Positions 18,164-25,880 of a DNA stretch of 64,000 nt are shown piece after piece. Below the pieces are notes generated by a model, which did no database searches, had not been told where the DNA came from, and saw nothing but the letters and a program-made list of their open reading frames with translations. A program made the position numbers and the translations under genes. The stretch is from NCBI GenBank assembly GCA_017554335.1, contig JAFZIO010000071.1, forward strand, positions 17,748 to 81,747, written 5' to 3'. Numbering within the stretch: position 1 is the first letter of the stretch; every line of letters starts with the position of its first letter. The stretch is from Bacteroidales bacterium. Its GTDB lineage: Bacteria; Bacteroidota; Bacteroidia; Bacteroidales; UBA932.

Positions 18164-19174
18164 ATGACAGAGCTCTGGGAAGATAATAGGCTTTATTCCT
18201 TTTTGCGCCACTGGGTGGACTGGTGTACCCGGAGGAGTTTCTCCTCCCTGAAGGTGGAAGGTGCCTTGCCTGACGACGGCAAGGCGGTGATTATCGCCCC
18301 TAACCACTGCAACACCCTGATGGATGCACTGGTGGTGCTCCAGAGCCGGCGCGCGCCCATGTCGTTCGGCGCCAGGGCGGATATTTTCAAGAACCCCACG
18401 GCCGCAAAGATCCTGCATTTCCTGAGGATTGTTCCTATTGCACGCAAGCGCGACGGCCTCCGGAGCGTGGCCCAGAACCTGGAAATCATTCCGGTGATAC
18501 TGGACGTACTGCACCACAACGTTCCCTTCTGCATTTTCCCTGAGGGGACCCACAGGCCCATGTATTCGCTGCTCCCTATTCATAAGGGCGTGGTGCGTAT
18601 AGCCCTTAAGAATGCGGTCGACCAGCCTACTTATATTGTTCCGGCCGGTCTTGACTACAGCGACTTTTTCCATTATCAGGGCACCTGCACCCTGCGCTAC
18701 GGAGAGCCTATAGATGTGAACCGCTTCGTGGAGGAGCACAAGGGCCTGTCCAAGCCGGATCTGTATGAGCAGTTGAGCGAAATAATGGCTGGCAGGATAT
18801 CCAAGCTGTTCCTGTGCATCCCGGACGACGAGAACTACGAAGCACGCCTTGCTGAACTCCGGCCGCCGAAGCCGAAACGCTGGTGGGAAATACCGCTTGC
18901 AGTGGTTTCTCTGCCGCTTTTCCTGTTGTGCGCCTTGCTGTCCCTGCCTCTTTGGGGCATAGCCGAATATATATGCAAGTATAAGATAAAAGACAAGGCG
19001 TTCAGCAACTCCATACGCTTCCTGGTCAGGCTGGTGGGCTATCCTCTTTTCTTTGTGCTGTGGGCAATAGCAGCGTTCCTGCTGCTGACCCCTCTGGCCG
19101 CAGCAGGAACGCTCCTGTTGTATTGTTTCTCGTATTCTTTCTTCTACGACTGGCTTAAACTGGTCCGTCGCTGA
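18164..19174 (+). CDS. PlsC-family lysophospholipid acyltransferase
   Basis: 336-residue membrane-bound acyltransferase, likely adding an acyl chain to a lysophosphatidate-like glycerolipid. The acyltransferase block I reads NHCNTLMD (residues ~47-54); its His-to-Asp spacing is five residues, one more than in classic PlsC. Block III is FPEGTHRP and block IV is in the proline/valine stretch YIVPAGLDY. Two hydrophobic helices near the C terminus (about 245-270 and 290-325) anchor it to the inner membrane. It has its own predicted promoter and overlaps the convergent acyltransferase-3 gene by 31 bp. Confidence 0.85.
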   Translation: MTELWEDNRLYSFLRHWVDWCTRRSFSSLKVEGALPDDGKAVIIAPNHCNTLMDALVVLQSRRAPMSFGARADIFKNPTAAKILHFLRIVPIARKRDGLRSVAQNLEIIPVILDVLHHNVPFCIFPEGTHRPMYSLLPIHKGVVRIALKNAVDQPTYIVPAGLDYSDFFHYQGTCTLRYGEPIDVNRFVEEHKGLSKPDLYEQLSEIMAGRISKLFLCIPDDENYEARLAELRPPKPKRWWEIPLAVVSLPLFLLCALLSLPLWGIAEYICKYKIKDKAFSNSIRFLVRLVGYPLFFVLWAIAAFLLLTPLAAAGTLLLYCFSYSFFYDWLKLVRR

Positions 19175-20274
19175 GAACCCTTCTCGCCGAATACGCACCA
19201 CCGTATCACAGGGATTCTGTGCAGAACCTCGTAAATGACAGGGGAGAGTGTGAACACTGCCACGGTAAGGATTACGTACATTGCTACCGGCGGCAGCTGG
19301 GTGTACGTTTTCATCATGTAGCCAAGGCTGGCAATTACCAGATAATGGACTATGTAAAGGCCGAAGCTTGTGCGGGTCATGTAGCCGGCGAACTTGCCGG
19401 TGCGGTCGAACTTTACCTTGAACCATGCCATCAGTCCCAGGCATGCAAACCATCCGTAGATACAGTTGAGGGGGCTCCCCATATACTTGGGGGACGTGTT
19501 GTCCTGGCCGAAGGTGGTGACAATCAGGACAATGCCGGCAACTGCTGCTACGCATACCAGCGGAATCCAGTATTTGGCAAGTTTCTCCTGTACAGCGTCG
19601 TGTGAGAACACGAAGTATCCCATCAGGAAAGGCACCAGATAGAAGAACGGCTTGTACAGGTTGTAGAGGCCGTCCGGGCTCTCCGGGCGGGGATTCTGCA
19701 CCAGCGTCTGCTCTCCGACCCAGAACAGTATGCCCAGAAGTACAATTACTATGATGTTGGCTTTGCCGCAGAGGCTGTAGAACTTGTCTTTGCGGTCAAG
19801 GGCCCGTACTATCAGCAGAACTATGCTGAGCAGCCATAGCAACTGAATAAACCAGAGGGGGCCTATGCCGCTTATGGCCATAATAACATACTTCGCAATG
19901 GCCGGGATTCCGTCAAACACGCCTTCCCTTTGCGCCACAACGGTATTGAAGTATCCTACCATCCAGTGGAATACGAACAGGCCTATGGTGCCGGGAACGA
20001 GCAGCTTGCGGGTTCGCGCCCTGAACCACTCCTTGCCTGACTTCTTCTCCAGTGCGTACCTGGCGCTTATACCTGCAAGCAGGAACAGCAGTGGCATGAA
20101 GAAAGGATAGAGTATGTACATCACTATATCCTGATACTGCGGACACTCAGGATAATCACCGAAGCCGCCTATTCCGCCGAAGACACCCTTATTGTTATAG
20201 AAATAAATAACGTGGTAGAACAATACCAGCAGCACTGTTACCCAGCGCAGGTTGTCAATCCAATGCTTTCTCAT
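19144..20274 (-). CDS. Acyltransferase-3 (OafA/YrhL-type) membrane protein
   Basis: 376 residues with about ten hydrophobic helices, of the family that transfers O-acyl groups to sugars or other envelope molecules. The N terminus (RKHWIDNLRWVTVLLVLFYH) has the conserved R-x10-H pattern of this family, and a conserved GPLWFIQLLW helix follows. Its 3' end overlaps the plsC-like gene by 31 bp on the opposite strand. Its ATG overlaps the stop of the small AbrB-fold gene by 4 bp (ATGA), so the two are cotranscribed. The acceptor cannot be told from sequence. Confidence 0.82.
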   Translation of the reverse strand: MRKHWIDNLRWVTVLLVLFYHVIYFYNNKGVFGGIGGFGDYPECPQYQDIVMYILYPFFMPLLFLLAGISARYALEKKSGKEWFRARTRKLLVPGTIGLFVFHWMVGYFNTVVAQREGVFDGIPAIAKYVIMAISGIGPLWFIQLLWLLSIVLLIVRALDRKDKFYSLCGKANIIVIVLLGILFWVGEQTLVQNPRPESPDGLYNLYKPFFYLVPFLMGYFVFSHDAVQEKLAKYWIPLVCVAAVAGIVLIVTTFGQDNTSPKYMGSPLNCIYGWFACLGLMAWFKVKFDRTGKFAGYMTRTSFGLYIVHYLVIASLGYMMKTYTQLPPVAMYVILTVAVFTLSPVIYEVLHRIPVIRWCVFGEKGSQRRTSLSQS

Positions 20275-20480
20275 TTTGTAAGGCCCTCCATTGCCTCATC
20301 TATAACACTCTGGAACAATTCAGTCTTGATCATGGCCATGCCTTTCTGGTCGCCCAATAATAATAGGGCGTCCCCGGGTTCAATGCCATAAGCCTTGCGT
20401 GCGTCTTTGGGAATGACAATCTGTCCTTTGTCTCCCACCTTTACCACGCCGAAGATGTATTTGCCGTCTTTCTCTTGCAT
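20271..20480 (-). CDS. AbrB/MazE/SpoVT-fold DNA-binding protein
   Basis: 69-residue small protein. The swapped-hairpin AbrB signature VVKVGDKGQIVIPKDARKAYGIEPGDALLLLGD occupies residues ~12-44, followed by a short helix. No toxin gene lies next to it, so an antitoxin role is not supported; it is coupled by a 4-bp overlap to the acyltransferase-3 gene and may regulate this small operon. It lies 12 bp downstream of the phosphatase gene on the same strand. Confidence 0.85.
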   Translation of the reverse strand: MQEKDGKYIFGVVKVGDKGQIVIPKDARKAYGIEPGDALLLLGDQKGMAMIKTELFQSVIDEAMEGLTK

Positions 20481-20492
20481 TTGTAGGAAAAG

Positions 20493-21662
20493 TTAGAAAT
20501 TTCCCACAAATGTAACTATTAAAACCGGAAGTGCAAATTTTTCAGAAAAATTTTTCTCCTTTATGATGCCTTTGTCTCCCACGATGAAATAACGGTTGTG
20601 GTCTATGAGGAGGGCGCGTCCGCGTTCTTCGTCACGGTTCTTTCTGTTGTCTACGTTCACGCAGATGACACTGCCGTCGTGGAAACTGCTCACGTCTTCG
20701 AAGATAGTATGGCCTACGATGATGTGGTCAACGTCGTAATGAGTGAGCATTAATTTCAGGGTGTCGGCGTTGATGGGGTTGTATTTCTCGCCGTCGTGCA
20801 CCATTCCTCGGTACCAGATCGGCCCACTGCTGCCATAGAGGAAACCTATCTTTTTGGAGGCGTCTCGGCGCTCCTTGTGGCGCAGGAACAGCGCCCGGCT
20901 CATTTCCATGTTTACTTCCGGGATGGGGATGTCCTGCCTGTAGAATTCGCTGCTCAGGCCGGCGTGGACATAGAGGTTGCGGCCCAGGATGCAGATGGCG
21001 TTCCAGCTGGCAACCCATCGGCCGAGCTCGCTGTCCGGCCCGAAGAGGTCGCGGTATTCGATTCCGAGCTTCTTCGCAAGCTTCTCATACTTGGGAGTGG
21101 CGTAGCGCATGTCGCCGGCGAACTCCATCGGCTCATGGTTGCCCAGCAGTATAGTCACCCTGCCGCCGGCGTCAGCTGCTTCCTGCTGCAGTTTGTAGAA
21201 GAACCAGAAGATCTGCACCGCATCGTCGCCGCGGTCGAAAATGTCCCCGATAAGAACCAGCTGGTCGGCTCCGAAGGCCCAGTGAAGATTCTCGTCGATG
21301 ACGCCGTTGCCCTGGAGCAGGGATATGACGCAGTCAAGGCGGCCGTGTGGGTCGGACATCACGAAGGTGCGTTCAGGCTCGGTCCTGATGCACCAGTCCT
21401 GGCGGCGGATCGGACGCAGGCTTACCTCGAAGGGGTATTGCCCCTCGTGGTCGCACACCCTGAATGATGTCGGTAGCCCGAGGTAGGTCGTATCTTTTAT
21501 TTCGCCCTCCGCGGAAACCGTAATGACCCTTGTGCCGTCACCGCAGTGCAGAACGTAAGGCCCGTCAATCGACAACGAATCGCGCGCCGTCTGCGCTCCC
21601 AGCGTCACCGAGACTGACAGCAACGCCCATAATATGAATAATACCCTTGCTTTCATTGCCAT
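20493..21662 (-). CDS. Secreted calcineurin-like metallophosphoesterase
   Basis: 389 residues with an N-terminal signal peptide (ends SVTLGAQ). All metal-ligand motifs of the PPP-type phosphoesterase fold are present: MSDPHGRLD, GDIFDRGDD, LLGNHEPM and a C-terminal VGHT preceded by DVDH. This resembles bacterial serine/threonine- or Shewanella-type phosphatases exported to the periplasm. The start could be the first ATG or the third codon (ATG-GCA-ATG); both keep the signal peptide. It is followed by the AbrB-fold gene. The substrate is unknown. Confidence 0.87.
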   Translation of the reverse strand: MAMKARVLFILWALLSVSVTLGAQTARDSLSIDGPYVLHCGDGTRVITVSAEGEIKDTTYLGLPTSFRVCDHEGQYPFEVSLRPIRRQDWCIRTEPERTFVMSDPHGRLDCVISLLQGNGVIDENLHWAFGADQLVLIGDIFDRGDDAVQIFWFFYKLQQEAADAGGRVTILLGNHEPMEFAGDMRYATPKYEKLAKKLGIEYRDLFGPDSELGRWVASWNAICILGRNLYVHAGLSSEFYRQDIPIPEVNMEMSRALFLRHKERRDASKKIGFLYGSSGPIWYRGMVHDGEKYNPINADTLKLMLTHYDVDHIIVGHTIFEDVSSFHDGSVICVNVDNRKNRDEERGRALLIDHNRYFIVGDKGIIKEKNFSEKFALPVLIVTFVGNF

Positions 21663-21721
21663 AAATATACGAACAGTTTGTCATTTCAACGCAAAGAGCC
21701 GCCCATCAGGCGGCTCGAGCG

Positions 21722-21792
21722 TTGAGGTACCAGGATTCGAACCTGGGCAGACAGAACCAAAATCTGTAGTGCTACCATTACACCATACCTCA
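21722..21792 (-). tRNA. tRNA-Gln (anticodon TTG)
   Basis: Reading the minus strand from 21792, the sequence folds into a cloverleaf: acceptor TGAGGTA pairs fully with TACCTCA, the D arm is GTGTAATGGTAGCAC, the anticodon stem-loop is CAGATTTTGGTTCTG with anticodon TTG, and the T arm contains GGTTCGAATCC. Discriminator A; CCA is not encoded. A TATCTTTG box lies on the minus strand at 21803-21810. Confidence 0.95.
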
Positions 21793-21802
21793 ATTCCGGG
21801 GG

Positions 21803-21810
21803 CAAAGATA
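21803..21810 (-). promoter_or_regulatory. Predicted -7 box for tRNA-Gln
   Basis: Minus-strand TATCTTTG, perfect TAnnTTTG match, 11 bp upstream of the tRNA 5' end; identical to the box found before tRNA-Val. Confidence 0.6.
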
Positions 21811-21885
21811 CGATAATTTTGGGTAAAACGAGAATAATTGCTAACTTTAAGGTTCGAAAAAAATGACATTATAATAATAAGGATA

Positions 21886-23235
21886 ATGGATACACAAAAA
21901 GTCATTGAACAAGCGCTGAAGGTATCCGTGGCTACTAAAGCCCTGGAATTCGGCGAGAACATCCTGGACCGTATTCCCGGTTTGTTCAACAAGTTTTTCC
22001 CTGGAAAGAAGGCCATAGTCTTCGCGGATAAGATTACATGGAAAGTGGCCGGCGAGCAAGTGTTCTACGAGCTGGCCAAGGCGGGAGTCCCCGCAACTAC
22101 ATTCCTTATCACCGACGACCGTTTCCATCCGGACTGGAAATATGTGGAGATGGTTGACAAGGTGCTTGATGATGAACCCGACGGAATTTTCATTGCAGTG
22201 GGTGCGGGTGTAATCAACGATCTGGCGAAACTCGGATCCAAGCGCCATGACAGGCAGTACATCTGCGTGGCGACTACAGCATCCGTAGATGGTTACACGT
22301 CTTCCTCCGCCATTGTGAACGATGAGCGCGGAGCCAAGATCAACATCAAGTCCAATCCTCCTCTTGTAATCGTGGCCGACTCCAGGGTGCTCGGTTCCGC
22401 GCCCTGGTTCCTTTCCGCCGCCGGTTATGCCGACCTTGCCGCAAAGGTGAGCTCCGGCGCCGAGTGGATGATAGCCGACCTCTTCGGCACCGAGCCCATC
22501 GATCCGCCGAGCTGGCACATCACCCAGGATTCTCTGAAGGACATGCTGGACGACCCTGAAGGCGTGCGCAACGGAAAGCCCGAGGCTATAGAGAAGCTTT
22601 TCCTCGGTCTCAGCCTCGCCGGCATAGGCATGGAGGTCGCCGGTTCCAGCCGTCCCGCTTCCTGCGCGGAGCACCTCTACGGCCATTACTGGGACATGAC
22701 CCATCATACCAACAACGGCCGCCCGGTGAGCCATGGCTTCCAGGTGGCAATAGGCGAGCTCACGGTTTGCGCTTTCTTCGACGCCCTTTTCCAGATGGAC
22801 CTGAGCAAGCTCGACGTAGACAAGTGCGTTGAGGCTTGGCCTAGCCTGGAAGAGGAACAGGAGCGCGCAAAACGCATCTATGCGGACTTCCCTGTACCCA
22901 CGCTCGGCTACGAAGAGATCACCAAGAAGTGGCAGCCCAAGGAAGAAGTGCGCGTACAGCTTCAGAAGGTCAAGGACAACTGGCCCGAACTCAAGGCGAA
23001 ATTGCAGGCCCAGGTGTGGAGCTTCGAGAAGATGCGCGACATGTTCAAGCGCGCCGGTGCGCCCACTACCCCCGAGGAGATAGGCGCTACCAGGGCTGAC
23101 CTTCGCAAGATAACCGACTACGTGCAGCTTATGCGCTGGAGAATCAACCTTCTGGACCTCGCAAAGCGCGGCTGCTTCTATGATGAATTAATGGACAAAG
23201 TATTTGGTAAAAACGGAGTATGGGAAATAAAGTAA
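21886..23235 (+). CDS. sn-Glycerol-1-phosphate dehydrogenase (AraM/EgsA family)
   Basis: 449 residues from the ATG at 21886. The family reduces dihydroxyacetone phosphate to sn-glycerol 1-phosphate with NAD(P)H and a divalent metal. Visible features are the Rossmann-like nucleotide site (AVGAGVINDLAKLGSKRHDR), TTASVDGYTSSSAIV, and metal ligands in the regions AAGYADLAAKV, CAEHLYGHYWD and SHGFQVAIG. It is longer than B. subtilis AraM (394 residues), with an extra helical C-terminal tail. It overlaps the start of the GatZ-like gene by 16 bp. The family is close to glycerol dehydrogenase, but the SAEH-type signatures favour the G1P group. Confidence 0.82.
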   Translation: MDTQKVIEQALKVSVATKALEFGENILDRIPGLFNKFFPGKKAIVFADKITWKVAGEQVFYELAKAGVPATTFLITDDRFHPDWKYVEMVDKVLDDEPDGIFIAVGAGVINDLAKLGSKRHDRQYICVATTASVDGYTSSSAIVNDERGAKINIKSNPPLVIVADSRVLGSAPWFLSAAGYADLAAKVSSGAEWMIADLFGTEPIDPPSWHITQDSLKDMLDDPEGVRNGKPEAIEKLFLGLSLAGIGMEVAGSSRPASCAEHLYGHYWDMTHHTNNGRPVSHGFQVAIGELTVCAFFDALFQMDLSKLDVDKCVEAWPSLEEEQERAKRIYADFPVPTLGYEEITKKWQPKEEVRVQLQKVKDNWPELKAKLQAQVWSFEKMRDMFKRAGAPTTPEEIGATRADLRKITDYVQLMRWRINLLDLAKRGCFYDELMDKVFGKNGVWEIK

Positions 23236-24554
23236 ATCCTATGCTGAGCCTTATTCAGCTCAGAAAAGAGGGAATACCCGCCGGTATCCCTTCATACTGT
23301 ACAGCAAATGAAATAGTTATCGAGGCCGTGCTGGAGCAGGCCAAGCGTTTTGGCGACGCAGTGCTCATCGAGGCCACCAGCAACCAGGTCAACCAGTTCG
23401 GAGGCTACACCGGAATGAAGCCTGCCGACTACCGCGACTACGTGTGGGCTATTGCCGACCGCGTCGGCTTCCCCCGCGAGCGTATCATACTTGCCGGCGA
23501 CCACCTGGGCCCCCAGCCCTTCCAGAACCAGCCGGAGGCCGAGGCCATCGAAAACGCCAAGGAGATGGTGCGCCAGTATGCGGCGGCCGGGTATACCAAG
23601 ATTCACCTGGATACCAGCATGCGCGTGGCCGACGACGACCGCAGCAAGCCCTTGAGCGACTATACTATAGCCCGTCGCGGCGCAGAACTGATGAAGGTGG
23701 CGGAAGATGCATGGCAGGAGCTGCATAAGCAGAACCCCGATGCCGTCCACCCGGTGTTCATCATCGGCAGCGAGGTGCCCATCCCCGGCGGCGCCCAGGT
23801 TCAGGAGGAGATGCAGGTGACCGACCCCGACGCCTTCGAGGCTACCTTGAAAGCGTACAAGGAGGTCTTTGCCGAGCGCGGCCTGGCCGACACGCTTAAG
23901 AACGTAATCGCCGTCGTGGTGCAGCCCGGCGTGGAATTCGGCGACGCCGACGTGCACATGTACGACCGCTCCGACGCCCGTGCCCTTTGCGCCCGCCTGA
24001 AAAAGTATCCGGAGGTGTTCTTCGAGGCACATTCCACTGATTATCAGTCCCCTCAGGCCCTCAAGCAGATGGTGGAGGACGGAATGGGCATCCTCAAGGT
24101 GGGCCCGGCTCTGACTTTCGCCGCCCGCGAGGCCCTCTTCGCCCTCAGCCATATTGAGGATGAGGTGATTGACGACCCTGCCGCCCGTTCCAACTATATC
24201 GCCGTCGTGGAGAACGCCATGCTGGAGGATCCCAAGAACTGGCAGAAGTACTACCACGGCACGCCCAAGGAGCAGGCGCTCAAGAGGGCGTACAGCTATT
24301 CGGACCGCAGCCGCTACTACATGCCCGACCCCCGCATCGAGGCCGCCATGCAGAAGCTTTTCGCCAACCTGGAGGGAGCCGACATCCCTATGGGCCTGCT
24401 GCATCAGTACATGCCCATGCAGTACATCGGCGTGCGCAACGGACGTCTGCCGCTGAACCCGCGTGCACTCGTTAAGGATGCCGTACGCCTGGTTTGCGAC
24501 GACTACAACTACGCAACCCGTCCCAACTTCGTGGCGGGCAGCGTGTTCATTTAA
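23220..24554 (+). CDS. GatZ/KbaZ-like tagatose-bisphosphate aldolase non-catalytic subunit
   Basis: 444-residue TIM-barrel protein of the GatZ/KbaZ family. Family segments seen are GIPSYCTANEIVIEA, LIEATSNQVNQFGGYTGM, LAGDHLGPQPF, HLDTSMRVADD, EAHSTDYQ and LLHQYMPMQY. In enterobacteria this subunit stabilises the class II tagatose-bisphosphate aldolase GatY/KbaY, but no partner aldolase gene is in this window. It overlaps the upstream dehydrogenase by 16 bp (or starts at a second ATG at 23241), pointing to a shared pathway on three- or six-carbon sugar phosphates. Members outside that operon may have an independent enzyme activity, which I cannot judge. Its stop overlaps tadA's stop by 3 bp on the other strand. 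Confidence 0.8.
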   Translation: MGNKVNPMLSLIQLRKEGIPAGIPSYCTANEIVIEAVLEQAKRFGDAVLIEATSNQVNQFGGYTGMKPADYRDYVWAIADRVGFPRERIILAGDHLGPQPFQNQPEAEAIENAKEMVRQYAAAGYTKIHLDTSMRVADDDRSKPLSDYTIARRGAELMKVAEDAWQELHKQNPDAVHPVFIIGSEVPIPGGAQVQEEMQVTDPDAFEATLKAYKEVFAERGLADTLKNVIAVVVQPGVEFGDADVHMYDRSDARALCARLKKYPEVFFEAHSTDYQSPQALKQMVEDGMGILKVGPALTFAAREALFALSHIEDEVIDDPAARSNYIAVVENAMLEDPKNWQKYYHGTPKEQALKRAYSYSDRSRYYMPDPRIEAAMQKLFANLEGADIPMGLLHQYMPMQYIGVRNGRLPLNPRALVKDAVRLVCDDYNYATRPNFVAGSVFI

Positions 24555-24988
24555 CGTTTCTCTTTGAAGAAATCGGCTACCAGTTTGCCGCAGGTGTCAC
24601 CCATGATGCCTGCGGCAATTTCTGTCCTGGGATGCAGCAGGGAGGGGGAGTAGAGGGAGTAGCCGCGCTTGGGGTCGGGGGCGCCGTAGACTATGCGGCC
24701 CACCTGGGCCCAGCAGAGGGCGGCCGCGCACATGGGGCAGGGCTCGACGGTCACGTACAAGGTGCAGTCGTTCAGATACTTGCCTCCCATGGCTTCGGTG
24801 GCGGCGGTCAGGGCTATCATTTCGGCATGGGCGGTGGGGTCGTGAAGGCGCTCCGTCATATTGTGGCCGCGACCTATTATGCGCCCCTTGGCCACCACAA
24901 CGGCGCCGATGGGCACTTCGCCCTCGCTACGGGCAGCTTCCGCCTCCCGCAGCGCCTCTTTCATCATCAATTCATCAATAGACGACAT
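24551..24988 (-). CDS. tadA: tRNA adenosine(34) deaminase
   Basis: 145 residues. Zinc-dependent deaminase that converts A34 to inosine in tRNA-Arg(ACG). The catalytic HAEM motif and zinc-binding PCPMC motif are both present, in the order and spacing of TadA, together with NDCTLYVTVEPC and the SPSLLHP loop. Length is normal. Its ATG region overlaps the 3' end of the glycerophosphodiesterase gene by 14 bp, so the two are probably cotranscribed. Free-standing cytidine or guanine deaminases share the fold, but the sequence between motifs matches TadA. Confidence 0.93.
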   Translation of the reverse strand: MSSIDELMMKEALREAEAARSEGEVPIGAVVVAKGRIIGRGHNMTERLHDPTAHAEMIALTAATEAMGGKYLNDCTLYVTVEPCPMCAAALCWAQVGRIVYGAPDPKRGYSLYSPSLLHPRTEIAAGIMGDTCGKLVADFFKEKR

Positions 24989-25817
24989 TCAGCCAAGGTG
25001 CGTTTTTCTCAAGCCAGGGTTTCATCGTAAACGGTATGTCCGTGCACATGGCGTCGGATCCGAGGTAGGCCGCAAGCATGAAGTCTTCTATTTTCTGGGT
25101 GGGCCAGAGGCTGACTATCATGCCCTCTTTATGGGCCTTCTGCACCATCTTGCGGGTGGTGCCGTCGGTCTTGCAGCCCATCACGTATATGCCTTCGCGC
25201 TTGCAAGTGGCTATTGCTTCGTCTGTTACGCCTGTGCTGAAGATTATAAGCAGCTCCGATTCGGGGCCCTTGCACTTCATTTCCGGGTGGGCCTTCTTGA
25301 GGTAGCGGAGGCCGCGGATGTCGGACGACGTGAAGCGGAGGACAGAATTCTTGGTGCGGATGGATTTTGCCGCCTGGTAAACCCTTTCGGCGACCTCCTC
25401 TACGAGCTCCTGGGTGTAAAGGGAGTCGGGCTTGGTTTTGAGCTCGAACTCCACATACAAGTTGTCCTTGTCTTGCAGGAAGGCGATGAAGTCGTCGAAA
25501 CGCATCATCTTGTTGCCCTTCTTGGTAAGCAGCCGGTCTATCTCGGCGGAAGTTTTGCGCTCGAAGATACCGCTGCCGTTGGTCGTGCGCTCAAGGGTGC
25601 AGTCGTGGGTGAGGTAGAGCACTCCGTCGGCAGTGCGGCGGATGTCCGTCTCGAATCCGGTGTACCCTGCATCCCAGCTGTCCTGGAAGGCTATTGCAGT
25701 GTTCTCATCCCTCTCCAGCCGGCCGCCGCGGTGAGAGAATGCGCGTATGGTCTGGCTCTGTGCGTAGGCGCCCGCTGCGAGGCAGAGCGCGAACAAGATT
25801 AATGCAGTTCTTTTCAT
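24975..25817 (-). CDS. Secreted glycerophosphodiester phosphodiesterase
   Basis: 280 residues from the ATG at 25817. A signal peptide (ends AAGAYAQ) is followed by a GDPD TIM barrel: HRGG with DENTAIAF, ETDIRRTADGVLYLTHD (metal ligands Glu, Asp and His), and EFELK later. It hydrolyses glycerophosphodiesters to glycerol 3-phosphate and an alcohol in the periplasm. I preferred this ATG because a -7 box (TATATTTG) sits at 25824-25831, leaving only a few bases of leader; an upstream in-frame TTG falls inside that box. It overlaps tadA by 14 bp. Confidence 0.9.
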   Translation of the reverse strand: MKRTALILFALCLAAGAYAQSQTIRAFSHRGGRLERDENTAIAFQDSWDAGYTGFETDIRRTADGVLYLTHDCTLERTTNGSGIFERKTSAEIDRLLTKKGNKMMRFDDFIAFLQDKDNLYVEFELKTKPDSLYTQELVEEVAERVYQAAKSIRTKNSVLRFTSSDIRGLRYLKKAHPEMKCKGPESELLIIFSTGVTDEAIATCKREGIYVMGCKTDGTTRKMVQKAHKEGMIVSLWPTQKIEDFMLAAYLGSDAMCTDIPFTMKPWLEKNAPWLNVVY

Positions 25818-25823
25818 AACTTT

Positions 25824-25855
25824 CAAATATAGCCACGAAGTTTGAAACTTTCAAA
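25824..25855 (-). promoter_or_regulatory. Predicted promoter for the glycerophosphodiesterase gene
   Basis: Minus strand TTTG (25852-25855), 20-bp spacer, TATATTTG (25824-25831): a full match to the Bacteroidota consensus. The ATG is only 6 bp beyond the -7 box, so the transcript is likely leaderless or nearly so. It overlaps the opposite-facing polA promoter. Confidence 0.65.
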
Positions 25856-25871
25856 ACTTTTTGCATCTTTG
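25841..25871 (+). promoter_or_regulatory. Predicted promoter for polA
   Basis: TTTG at 25841-25844, 19-bp spacer, CATCTTTG at 25864-25871 (one mismatch to TAnnTTTG). The ATG at 25881 is 9 bp downstream. The two divergent promoters share DNA between 25841 and 25855. Confidence 0.5.
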
Positions 25872-25880
25872 TGTTTCATT

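Noticed and set aside
24640-24665. GGGAGGGGGAG string in tadA resembling the insert core
   Set aside because: It encodes the conserved SPSLLHP loop of TadA, so it is native coding sequence.
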